A stretch of 64,000 bases of DNA from Nocardioides sp. W7 (GTDB lineage: Bacteria; Actinomycetota; Actinomycetes; Propionibacteriales; Nocardioidaceae), in the NCBI RefSeq assembly GCF_022919075.1, contig NZ_CP095078.1, positions 248,001 through 312,000 of the forward strand. The letters are read 5' to 3'. The notes under the pieces were generated by a model. It was given only the letters and a program-made list of their open reading frames with translations. It was not told the DNA's origin and searched no databases. Both the position numbers and the translations under genes were made by a program. Below, in pieces: positions 33,389 to 41,137 of the stretch (its first letter is position 1; each line of letters opens with the position of its first letter).

Positions 33389-33442
33389 GGTTGGTTGAGC
33401 AGCGAAGGACGGAGTCCTGAGCGTGTCGAAACCCCCGCAGCC
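33389..33442 (+). repeat. Palindromic repeat, single copy between rmlB and rmlCD
   Basis: GGTTGGTTGAGCAGCGA, stem AGGAC/GTCCT around GGA, and GTGTCGAAACCCCCGCAG; one base different in the loop from the copies at 23959. Confidence 0.88.
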
Positions 33443-33484
33443 CACCGGCGACAACGACCGCGAACCTCTCACGAAAGCAGACCG

Positions 33485-34882
33485 ATGAGCCTCCCCTCGC
33501 TTGAGACGACCTCCATCCCCGGACTCGTCGTGCTCCGGCTCGACCTGCGCGAGGACGCCCGCGGCTGGTTCAAGGAGAACTGGCAGCGCGAGAAGATGGT
33601 CGCGCTCGGCCTCCCGGACTTCGGGCCTGTCCAGAACAACATGTCGTTCAACGCCAAGCGCGGCACGACCCGAGGCATCCACACCGAGCCGTGGGACAAG
33701 TTCGTCTCGGTCGCCAACGGCCGGGCCTTCGGGGCCTGGGTCGACATGCGCGAGGGCGACTCGTACGGCGCGGTGTTCACCGTGGAGCTCGACCCCGCCA
33801 CCGCGGTGTTCGTGCCCCGGGGCGTCGGCAACAGCTATCAGACCCTCGAGGACGGGGTGACCTACTCCTACCTCGTCAACGAGCACTGGCGACCGGCGAC
33901 GCCGTACCCCGCGCTCGACCTGGCCGACGCCACGATCGCGATCCCGTGGCCGATCCCGCTCGCCGAGGCGGAGATCTCCGACAAGGACCGCACCAACCCC
34001 GCCCTGGCCGACGCCGCTCGGATGGCGCCCAAGAAGACCCTGATCATCGGCGCCAACGGTCAGCTCGGTCGCGCGCTCAACAAGGAGTTCCCCGGCTCCG
34101 ATCTGGTCGACATGGTCGCAGCCGACGGAGTCACCGTCCTCGACCTCACCGACGCGGCTGCCGTCGCCGCCTGGCCGTGGCACGAGTACGCGCTGGTTCT
34201 CAACGCCGCCGCCTACACCGCGGTCGACGCCGCCGAGACGCCCGAGGGCCGACGCATCTCCTGGGCGGCGAACGCCTCGGCCCCCGCAACTCTGGCGCGA
34301 CTCGCGGCCGAGCACCACTTCACCTTGGTCCACTACTCCTCGGAGTACGTCTTCGACGGCACCGCCGAGCTGCACACCGAGGACGAGCCGCTCAGCCCGC
34401 TGGGCGTCTACGCCCAGACCAAGGCCGCCGGCGACATCGCGGTCGGACTGGCCCCGCGCCACTACCTGCTGCGGACGTCGTGGGTGATCGGCGACGGCAA
34501 CAACTTCGTGCGGACCATGCAGATGCTCGCCGGCAAGGGCGTCTCCCCCACCGTCGTCGACGACCAGGTCGGACGCCTCACCTTCACCGGCGAGCTATCT
34601 CGCGCCACGCGGCACCTGTTGGACGGCGGAGCGACGTACGGGACCTACAACCTGAGCAACGGCGGCCCGGCGATGTCGTGGTGCGACCTGGCCAAGGAGG
34701 TCTTCCGCCTCAGCGGTCGCTCGGCCGACGACGTCAGCCCGGTCAGCACCGACGAGTACGCCGCAGGCAAGGCGATGGCGCCGAGGCCCAGCAACAGCGT
34801 GCTGGACCTCGCGAAGATCACCGCCACCGACTTCGAGCCCGAGGACGCCCTGGTCGCGCTGGCGCGCTACTGCGCCACCTGA
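33485..34882 (+). CDS. rmlCD: Fused dTDP-4-dehydrorhamnose 3,5-epimerase / dTDP-4-dehydrorhamnose reductase
   Basis: The 465-residue protein joins two enzymes. Residues 1 to about 178 are an RmlC cupin (DARGWFKENWQREKM, QNNMSFNAKRGTTRGIH, VFVPRGVGNSYQTLEDGVTY). From residue 180 (MAPKKTLIIGANGQLGRALN) follows RmlD, an SDR reductase with LNAAAYTAVDAAE, VHYSSEYVFDGT and GVYAQTKAAGD (YxxxK). Together they convert dTDP-4-keto-6-deoxyglucose to dTDP-L-rhamnose, completing the pathway with rmlA and rmlB. In many bacteria these are separate genes. The ATG 33485 lies after a repeat copy and a GAAAG ribosome site. Confidence 0.93.
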   Translation: MSLPSLETTSIPGLVVLRLDLREDARGWFKENWQREKMVALGLPDFGPVQNNMSFNAKRGTTRGIHTEPWDKFVSVANGRAFGAWVDMREGDSYGAVFTVELDPATAVFVPRGVGNSYQTLEDGVTYSYLVNEHWRPATPYPALDLADATIAIPWPIPLAEAEISDKDRTNPALADAARMAPKKTLIIGANGQLGRALNKEFPGSDLVDMVAADGVTVLDLTDAAAVAAWPWHEYALVLNAAAYTAVDAAETPEGRRISWAANASAPATLARLAAEHHFTLVHYSSEYVFDGTAELHTEDEPLSPLGVYAQTKAAGDIAVGLAPRHYLLRTSWVIGDGNNFVRTMQMLAGKGVSPTVVDDQVGRLTFTGELSRATRHLLDGGATYGTYNLSNGGPAMSWCDLAKEVFRLSGRSADDVSPVSTDEYAAGKAMAPRPSNSVLDLAKITATDFEPEDALVALARYCAT

Positions 34883-34887
34883 CCCCC

Positions 34888-34932
34888 GGTGGTCGAGCAG
34901 GTCGCGCACCGACCGTGTCAAAACCCCCGCAG
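34888..34932 (+). repeat. Palindromic repeat, single copy
   Basis: GGTGGTCGAGCAGGTCGCGC, a mismatched stem (ACC instead of GCGACC on one side), and GTGTCAAAACCCCCGCAG. It lies six bases after the rmlCD stop. Confidence 0.8.
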
Positions 34933-34955
34933 CCTGTAGGCGACCTCAAGTCACA

Positions 34956-34984
34956 GAGTCCCGCTCCCCCAGGGAGCGGGACTC
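34956..34984 (+). terminator. Rho-independent-like hairpin after rmlCD
   Basis: GAGTCCCGCTCCC pairs perfectly with its complement across a three-base loop (13-bp stem). No T-run follows, as is common in high-GC actinobacteria. Confidence 0.7.
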
Positions 34985-35003
34985 AGTCGCTTCAAGCAAA
35001 GAC

Positions 35004-35187
35004 GGTGATTGAGCAGGTCGCGCAGCGACCGTGTCGAAGACCGACCCACCGGTGGTTGAGCAGGTCGCGCAGCGACCGTGTCGAAGACCGATCACCGGTG
35101 GTTGAGCAGGTCGCGCAGCGACCGTGTCGAAGACCGATCACCGGTGGTTGAGCAGGTCGCGCAGCGACCGTGTCGAAACCCCCGCAG
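35004..35187 (+). repeat. Palindromic repeat array, four tandem copies
   Basis: Copies start at 35004, 35051, 35097 and 35143 (steps of 46-47 bases), each GGTG(A/G)TTGAGCAGGTCGCGC with the stem GGTCGC/GCGACC. Three end GTGTCGAAGACC; the last ends GTGTCGAAACCCCCGCAG. Confidence 0.92.
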
Positions 35188-35223
35188 CGTCCCGGCGACC
35201 TCAACCGCCCGACTCAGCCGCGG

Positions 35224-35574
35224 TCAGACGTTGCGACCGTAGTCGTCCTCAAGGCGGACGATGTCGTCCTCGCCGCAGTACTCGCCACGCTGCACCTCGA
35301 TGACGATGAGCAGCTCGTCCTCCATGTTGGTGATCCGGTGCGGCTGCTTGAGCTCGACCTCGACACACTCGCCAGGGCCGACGATGATGGACTCACCGTC
35401 GACAACGCAGGTCGCCTTGCCGGACACGATCACCCAGTGCTCGCTGCGGTGATCGTGGGTCTGGTACGAGAGCCGCGCATGAGGCTTGACCTCGATACGC
35501 TTGACCTTGAAGCCGTCACCCTCGTCGAGGATGTGCCACGAGCCCCATGGTCGCTCTTCGGATTCGCCGATCAT
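35224..35574 (-). CDS. Cupin protein, mannose-6-phosphate isomerase C-terminal type
   Basis: The 116-residue single-domain cupin resembles the C-terminal isomerase domain of type II mannose-6-phosphate isomerase/mannose-1-phosphate guanylyltransferase: RPWGSWHILDEGDGFKVKRI, LSYQTHDHRSEHWVIVSGKA (parts) and GPGECVEVELKQPHRITNM. The His residues in THDHRSEHW fit metal binding. It could isomerise fructose-6-phosphate to mannose-6-phosphate and so feed the GDP-mannose enzymes at 27.7 kb. A GGAAG site precedes the ATG. Confidence 0.82.
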   Translation of the reverse strand: MIGESEERPWGSWHILDEGDGFKVKRIEVKPHARLSYQTHDHRSEHWVIVSGKATCVVDGESIIVGPGECVEVELKQPHRITNMEDELLIVIEVQRGEYCGEDDIVRLEDDYGRNV

Positions 35575-35747
35575 CTCTTCCTTCAGCCCCCCAGCTGGGT
35601 AGGTGAGCCGATGGTCCTGCGGCTCGGTTCAGGTGCGACCAACCCTAAGGGCGGACGGCACGCGCCACGCGTGGACGAAACAACTTGTTGACGAACCCCG
35701 TCACATTGTTGCCGTCTCGAAGACCCACTGTTCATCAGGCGGCAGGT

Positions 35748-36035
35748 TCAGCGGCGCCTTAGCCCTGCAAGAGCGGGACGGACATCGGCCAAGAACACAA
35801 GAGCTGCGATGAGGAACGCAAGACTGATGAAGATCGGCAGGCCGATCCCGATCACGGACAACAGAGCCCCCAGGCCCAGCACGATCGTCCAGCCCTGCTT
35901 GGACCACTTGCCCGCGGCATCGTAGGCCTCGGCCGAATACGTCAGGCTCATCACGAAGGCGAAGATCGACACGACGATCACCGCGAAGTGCACGAGGAGC
36001 ATGACGAGGCCCACCCCGGTGTCGACATCTGGCAT
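35748..36035 (-). CDS. DUF2516 family membrane protein
   Basis: The 95-residue protein has three hydrophobic segments (LVMLLVHFAVIVVSIFAFVMS in part, WTIVLGLGALLSVIGIGLP, FISLAFLIAALVFLADVRPAL) and the layout of actinobacterial DUF2516 proteins, whose function is unknown. The ATG at 36035 has TAGGCT six bases upstream. It marks the last ordinary high-GC gene before the less GC-rich polysaccharide block. Confidence 0.82.
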   Translation of the reverse strand: MPDVDTGVGLVMLLVHFAVIVVSIFAFVMSLTYSAEAYDAAGKWSKQGWTIVLGLGALLSVIGIGLPIFISLAFLIAALVFLADVRPALAGLRRR

Positions 36036-36041
36036 GACCTC

Positions 36042-36047
36042 AGCCTA
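36042..36047 (-). promoter_or_regulatory. Probable -10 element, leaderless DUF2516 gene
   Basis: TAGGCT on the minus strand, six bases before ATG 36035. Confidence 0.5.
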
Positions 36048-36862
36048 CTCAACAACGGAGAGGTCCGGCCGACTTGGCAGCGGCATCCGTGGTCGCTTGG
36101 GCGGCGATGTAGGCGGCTTGGCTGAAGTGGCGGCGATGCCGCACGACGAGCACCTTGGCGTGGCTGCCCCGTGCGCCGGTCCCGATGGCGACAACGTCGT
36201 CAACACAACGCTGACACTCGCTGGGGAAGAACCTCGCGTCGCGCTGGAATCCGGCGACCCGCACTCGGTGGCAGCTCGGCGGGCCGTAGCGACCTTGGAA
36301 GCGTGTCGATGCGGGCGCCGACCACATTCGCGGCGTGGCGGCGGAGCTCCTTGGGTTCGAAGTCACTGACACACTCTCAGTGGTCGACAGCGCGGACCGA
36401 ACGTCCTTCTGGACGTCCAGAAGGACGTGCTCGTGAGCGCACCCGTCAGCAAAGAAGACATGTAAACCTCGAGCAGTGGCAGTTTCCAACCAACTCCGCA
36501 AGCGGACGTCGCAGACCGCGATTGATCTGGCTCAGTAGGACCTGCCCGCTCGGCAATCCAGGCAATGTGTACCGAGTGGCCGTGCCCGCCTCCTGGGGGT
36601 AGTCGCCAAGCCCTCGAGAGGCTGTTCGACCTTCCGTTTCGACACGTCTCCCGGACTGCTAACAGCCGCAAGCAGATGGCCGGTGTTCTTGCTCACAAGA
36701 CCACGGTTCGCCGCGACGACGTCAGCGCCACCGCACTAGTCTCTTCGGCGTGCGCATCCGCGTACGCGCCTCCTCGCGGAGAACGAAAGTGGATCGCACC
36801 GGAGCCCACATTGACGAGTACCACTACGCCCTCGCCCGTGCGAGATTCCGAACGCCAGACTC
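36048..36862. other. 815 bp without a convincing gene; possible gene remnants
   Basis: No frame shows a clear protein family or a good start. Around 36306-36430 one plus-strand frame reads DAGADHIRGVAAELLGFEV, which looks protein-like but is cut off on both sides by frame changes. Base composition falls towards the following cluster. This may be a decayed gene at the edge of the polysaccharide block, plus the leader of the glycosyltransferase operon. Confidence 0.4.
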
Positions 36863-38122
36863 GTGGCGCCGATCAGTCCGCCAATGCCCATAGCAGACGA
36901 CGTCTCCCCTCTCTACGACCTTCGCCATGACCACCTCCCCCATGAAGGCCACAACTTGAGTCACGCCATCCGGTTCGACACCGTCCCACTCCTGGTTGAT
37001 CGACTCATCGTCCATCAGTTCGACGCCGCGCGACCGTCTCCGGGCGGGATCGACAGTTGCCTGCGCGGGATCTGCCGGTATGCACCCGAGGGCATGTCGA
37101 TCGCAATCGTGGGTGTCGATACCGGCGGCGGTCCTGAGGGCCGGGCCCTCGGCAGGTGGGAGAAGCACAGGTTCGACGATCGCGAGATCTGGTTCCTACC
37201 GGTCGCGAGTCTGGACCCAGGCAATCAGCGACGGCGGGTTCCGCACGCAGCACGGTTGGTCGCCGGAATGCTCCGCTACCGTCGTCGCCTGCCGAAGTCG
37301 ATCTGGACCCAGGCGCACCGAATGGATACCGGGGTCGCGGTCCGTTTGATCTTCCGCCGCAAGTTTGCCTACTTCATCCACACGCAGGAGAGCGGCCTGA
37401 CCGGCCAGACGTCGGACTCCGTCTGGCGAAGGCTCGGCTCGATCCACCATCGTTTGGAGCGCGGCAACGTAAAGCACGCCGACGACGTCGTCGTGTTCAA
37501 CGAGGAGTTCGCCTCGTCGCTTACCGCCGAGTACCCCCAAGCTCGCTTCTCGCCCACCTGGTACGACCCAGCGATTCTCGGATCCGGACCCCGTGAGCCG
37601 TTCTCGATCGTGTGGGTCGGACGGCTGGAGGTTCCGAAGGACCCGATGCTCGCGGTGGAGACGATGAGGCAACTCGTCGAGCTGGACCCTCGACGACCAT
37701 GGCGCCTCAGCCTGCTGGGCGACGGGACCGAGATGGAGAACCTTCGACAGCTCGCAGCCAAGCTCGGGGAGTCTGCGCCCTTCGAGCTTCTCGGGCGGGT
37801 CGCGCCCGAAGACGTCATGGACCGGTTGTCGAAGGCCTCACTGTTCCTCATGACATCCCACCCCGGTTACGAGGGTTACCCCAGGGTTCTCGTCGAGGCA
37901 CTCGCTTCGGGACTACCTGCGGTCGTCACCGCAGGTTCGGACACCGGGTCACTCATCGACGACGGAGTGAACGGCTTCGTCACTAGCCGGGACCCGAAAG
38001 AGATCGCCTCGCGGCTTGTCCGCGCCCACGACCTGCACTCAGATGCTGCCCGCAACACCGCCGAGTCGCTCGCCGCGCCGGCCGTCATCGCCAGGATCTA
38101 TACTTCCGGGCACGTGAGTTGA
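36863..38122 (+). CDS. Glycosyltransferase family 4
   Basis: The 419-residue GT-B protein shows an N-terminal acceptor domain and a typical GT4 donor domain: PFSIVWVGRLEVPKDPMLAV, LSLLGDGTEMENLRQLA, FELLGRVAPEDVMDRLSKAS and the motif HPGYEGYPRVLVEALASGLP with the conserved acidic residues. It adds a sugar from an NDP-sugar to the lipid-linked repeat unit in the cytoplasm. The start is uncertain: the region before RLIVHQFDAARPSPGG looks unlike a glycosyltransferase, so the true start may be later. Its stop overlaps the next gene's ATG (TGATG). Confidence 0.85.
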   Translation: MAPISPPMPIADDVSPLYDLRHDHLPHEGHNLSHAIRFDTVPLLVDRLIVHQFDAARPSPGGIDSCLRGICRYAPEGMSIAIVGVDTGGGPEGRALGRWEKHRFDDREIWFLPVASLDPGNQRRRVPHAARLVAGMLRYRRRLPKSIWTQAHRMDTGVAVRLIFRRKFAYFIHTQESGLTGQTSDSVWRRLGSIHHRLERGNVKHADDVVVFNEEFASSLTAEYPQARFSPTWYDPAILGSGPREPFSIVWVGRLEVPKDPMLAVETMRQLVELDPRRPWRLSLLGDGTEMENLRQLAAKLGESAPFELLGRVAPEDVMDRLSKASLFLMTSHPGYEGYPRVLVEALASGLPAVVTAGSDTGSLIDDGVNGFVTSRDPKEIASRLVRAHDLHSDAARNTAESLAAPAVIARIYTSGHVS

Positions 38123-38925
38123 TGGCATCGGATCCGGCCCGGCCCGTGAGCGTTCGCCGGTCACTAGAAGGTGACCTTCTCTTGGGGGGCTCACCACTCT
38201 TCGTCGGTACACGCGACGAGCTCGTCGACTGCCTGGATTCCTGGAGCCGGAGCGGTACGCCAGAACTTGTGGTCACGCCGAACGTTGATCATGCGATTAA
38301 CCTGGGCGAGGACGATCGATACGCGAAGGTCTACGAGCGCGCGGTCCTGCGGCTCATTGACGGAGCGCCCCTCTTGTGGCTGGCCCGTCTGATCGGCTTC
38401 AAGAACGTCCAGAAGTTCTCCGGGTCCGACCTCATCGGGATCTGCGCTTCGGTCGCGCTCGCCCGCGGTTGGCGCGTGGTGCTGATCGGCGGCGACTCGG
38501 ACCTCTGCAAACTGGCCCTCGACAGGCTGCAAGCGAGCCACGCATATGCCGATGACACCTTTGCAGCACTTCCCGTCCCTTTCCTCTCGACCCCCGACGC
38601 CCCTGCCTCTCGCAGGACGATCGAGGAGCTAACCACGCTGGTCCCAAGCATCGTCTTCGTATGCCTCGGTTCGCCTAAGCAGGAACTGTGGTTCGAGGCC
38701 TGGGCCGCCCACCTACCTCCGGCCGTCTACGTCGGCGCGGGTGCGACCATCGAGTTCGTCGCGGGAACCAAGAAGCGCGCACCACGCATCATCCAGATAC
38801 TCGGTCTCGAGTGGACGTGGCGACTTGCCCTCGAACCTCATCGTCTCTGGCGCCGTTATCTGGTGAAGGGGCCCCGGTTCCTCCCAATCGTAGTCCGGTC
38901 CCTCCTCGAAAGGAACGTGAAGTGA
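38122..38925 (+). CDS. WecG/TagA/CpsF-family glycosyltransferase
   Basis: The 267-residue protein belongs to GT26: VVTPNVDHAINLGEDDRYAKV (parts), the pocket segment LIDGAPLLWLARL, GSDLIGICASVALARGWRV and VFVCLGSPKQELWFEAWAAHL (part: CLGSPKQELWFE). WecG/TagA enzymes transfer ManNAc-type or related sugars to a lipid-linked acceptor. Tight overlaps on both sides (TGATG with the GT4 gene, GTGA with the epimerase gene) show an operon with coupled translation. Confidence 0.9.
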   Translation: MASDPARPVSVRRSLEGDLLLGGSPLFVGTRDELVDCLDSWSRSGTPELVVTPNVDHAINLGEDDRYAKVYERAVLRLIDGAPLLWLARLIGFKNVQKFSGSDLIGICASVALARGWRVVLIGGDSDLCKLALDRLQASHAYADDTFAALPVPFLSTPDAPASRRTIEELTTLVPSIVFVCLGSPKQELWFEAWAAHLPPAVYVGAGATIEFVAGTKKRAPRIIQILGLEWTWRLALEPHRLWRRYLVKGPRFLPIVVRSLLERNVK

Positions 38926-39878
38926 GAGCACTGGTCACCGGTGTCGCCGGATTCGTCGGCAGTCACCTGGCAGAGAGGCTGCTCATCGACGGCCACGAGG
39001 TTGTCGGGATAGACAGCTTCACCGACTACTACGACAACGCCCTGAAGGCGGCGAACCTTGCTCAGGTCCAGGTTCATGGTGACCGGTTCACGTTTGTCGA
39101 GGGCGACCTCAACACTGCCGATCTGGAACTGATCCTGAGAAATGTGACCCATGTCTTCCATCAGGCGGGCCAGCCTGGGGTCCGGCTTTCCTGGGGCAAG
39201 GACTTCGCGGCATACATCGATGCAAACATCGCGGCCACCCAGCGCCTGTTGGAGGCTGCTCGAACTGCGCCTCGACTCGAGCGGCTCGTGTATGCCTCGT
39301 CCTCATCCGTCTACGGCGACGCCGAGACGTACCCCACCCTCGAGACCGACCGGCCGATGCCCCGCAGCCCGTACGGCGTCACCAAATTGGCCGCCGAGCA
39401 CCTGTGCGTGCTGTATGCAAAGAACTTCGGGGTGCCGACGGTGTCCCTGCGCTACTTCACCGTCTACGGGCCGCGACAGCGGCCGGACATGGCTTTCACC
39501 CGGTTCCTCCGGGCAGCAGTCACCGGCGGCATCATCACGATCTACGGCGACGGCGAGCAGGTGCGCGACTTCACGTATGTCGCCGACATCGTCGACGCGA
39601 ACGTGCGGGCGGCCACCGCCGACGGGGTTCCGCCAGGTGCTGTGTACAACGTGGCAGGCGGCTCTTCCGTCACCGTGAATGAGGTGCTCGCCATCATCAA
39701 GGAGCTCTCCGGACACGAGCTGAATGTGGAACGAACGGACGCTGTGGACGGCGACGTACGCCGAACCGGAGGATCAACCGAGGCATTCGAGGCAGCCACC
39801 GGGTGGAAGAGCGCCGTCTCGCTCGAAGCCGGCCTTGCGAATCACCTCACGTGGACCCTCGAGCAAGTCCAAGGATGA
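38922..39878 (+). CDS. NAD-dependent epimerase/dehydratase (nucleotide-sugar epimerase)
   Basis: The 318-residue extended SDR starts at GTG 38922, overlapping the previous stop, with AGGAAC as ribosome site. Motifs are ALVTGVAGFVGSHLAERLL, YASSSSVYGDAETYP and SPYGVTKLAAEHL (YxxxK), then LRYFTVYGPRQRPDMAF, which is common in UDP-glucuronate or UDP-N-acetylglucosamine 4-epimerases. A dehydrogenase for UDP-glucuronate lies at 50.9 kb, so UDP-galacturonate formation is plausible. The exact substrate is inference. Confidence 0.87.
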   Translation: MRALVTGVAGFVGSHLAERLLIDGHEVVGIDSFTDYYDNALKAANLAQVQVHGDRFTFVEGDLNTADLELILRNVTHVFHQAGQPGVRLSWGKDFAAYIDANIAATQRLLEAARTAPRLERLVYASSSSVYGDAETYPTLETDRPMPRSPYGVTKLAAEHLCVLYAKNFGVPTVSLRYFTVYGPRQRPDMAFTRFLRAAVTGGIITIYGDGEQVRDFTYVADIVDANVRAATADGVPPGAVYNVAGGSSVTVNEVLAIIKELSGHELNVERTDAVDGDVRRTGGSTEAFEAATGWKSAVSLEAGLANHLTWTLEQVQG

Positions 39879-39915
39879 TCACTCACACTGCCTCGCGTCG
39901 TCGCACGGCGAGCCT

Positions 39916-41130
39916 ATGACGGCGCAGATCAGTCGGCCCGAGAATGGCGGTCACAGCCAGCGTGTGCTTGTGCGCACACTTCCGCTGTCCACCGGCAACT
40001 ACGGAGGGATCCTCCAGGCCTGGGCGTTGCAGCAGGTGCTGAGGGACCTGGGCTACGAGGCCGCCGTCGATCTCTCAACCACCGTCTTGCCGCCAGAGAG
40101 GCTCCGACGGCGCTTCCGGCGCCGAGCAGAGCTGCTGGTCGCACATTGGGCGCCGAAAGGTTGGGCCCCAGAGCCCGCCACCAAGCGAGCCTTGCGCCCC
40201 TATGTACACCAGCAAATTTTGCAGTTCCTCGACCGTCTGGAAACCGCGCACCTATATGACGAGGGTGGCCGAATCGACCTGGACCTCGTGCGCGCGACCG
40301 ATGCCTTCGTCGTCGGAAGCGATCAGATTTGGCGTGCCGACTACGGGGATGTCGCCTCCTACCTTCTTGATGGCGTCCCAGCTGATCACCCAGGCCCCCG
40401 GATCGCCTTTGCCGCGTCGTTCGGCGTGGACACGCCGTCACCCCGACTCCAGAACCATCGATCCGCCGCTGCGTCCCTCACCTCAGTCTCGGTACGCGAG
40501 GACTCGGGAGTCGCAGCATGCCGCCAACTGTGGGGGGTCGAGGCAACCCGCATGGTTGATCCCACGATGCTGATCCCCGCAAGCCGCTACGTGGACGAAT
40601 TGTCTGCGGCCGAGCGAACCGATGGAGGGCTTGTCACCTACGTCCTCGACTGGGACGAGACCAAACGTGCGATCGTCGAGGACTGCGCCCAACGTCTCGG
40701 GGTTCCGGCTCGACAGATCCTGCCGATGACAATTCCCGGTTATCGTCAGGTGCGGGCCGACCCCTCGCGATACTGGTACCCGAGTGTGGAGGAGTGGCTG
40801 ACTGACCTCAGCTCGGCCGACTTCATCATCACCGACTCGTTCCACGGGACCGTGTTCGCGATCCTATTCAACAAGCCGTTCCTGGTCATTCCGAACGTCG
40901 AGCGCGGCACCGCTCGATTCGACACCATCCTTCGTTTGTTCGGGCTACGGAACCGGCTGGTGACAGACCGGCACGCAGCGCAAATCGCCTCTGAGGGGTC
41001 GATCAACTGGCCGGATGTCAACGCCAGACTTCAGTCCGAACGCAAGAGAGCTTTGGACTTCCTCGCTGTGGGGCTCAAGAGCCCGGTTCAGGCTGATCTT
41101 CCACCTTCTTCCGAACGCCCCGAGGAATGA
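39916..41130 (+). CDS. Polysaccharide pyruvyl transferase family protein
   Basis: The 404-residue protein matches PF04230: LSTGNYGGILQAWALQQVL, DAFVVGSDQIWRADYGDV, TDSFHGTVFAILFNKPFLVI (parts) and a C-terminal helical end. Members add pyruvate ketals to exopolysaccharide sugars from phosphoenolpyruvate, though some act as other transferases. The ATG 39916 lies 37 bases after the epimerase gene. It is followed after seven bases by the MenD-like gene. Confidence 0.9.
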   Translation: MTAQISRPENGGHSQRVLVRTLPLSTGNYGGILQAWALQQVLRDLGYEAAVDLSTTVLPPERLRRRFRRRAELLVAHWAPKGWAPEPATKRALRPYVHQQILQFLDRLETAHLYDEGGRIDLDLVRATDAFVVGSDQIWRADYGDVASYLLDGVPADHPGPRIAFAASFGVDTPSPRLQNHRSAAASLTSVSVREDSGVAACRQLWGVEATRMVDPTMLIPASRYVDELSAAERTDGGLVTYVLDWDETKRAIVEDCAQRLGVPARQILPMTIPGYRQVRADPSRYWYPSVEEWLTDLSSADFIITDSFHGTVFAILFNKPFLVIPNVERGTARFDTILRLFGLRNRLVTDRHAAQIASEGSINWPDVNARLQSERKRALDFLAVGLKSPVQADLPPSSERPEE

Positions 41131-41137
41131 TGCGCCC

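Noticed and set aside
35004..35187. CRISPR array
   Set aside because: The copies at 17169, 23959 and 35004 are tandem or near-tandem with almost no unique spacer, the units are palindromic and occur singly elsewhere, and no cas gene is present.
36171..36602. Plus-strand gene of about 143 residues
   Set aside because: Arg/Ser-rich composition, no ribosome site or leaderless -10 element, and no motif; listed only as part of a non-coding or decayed region.
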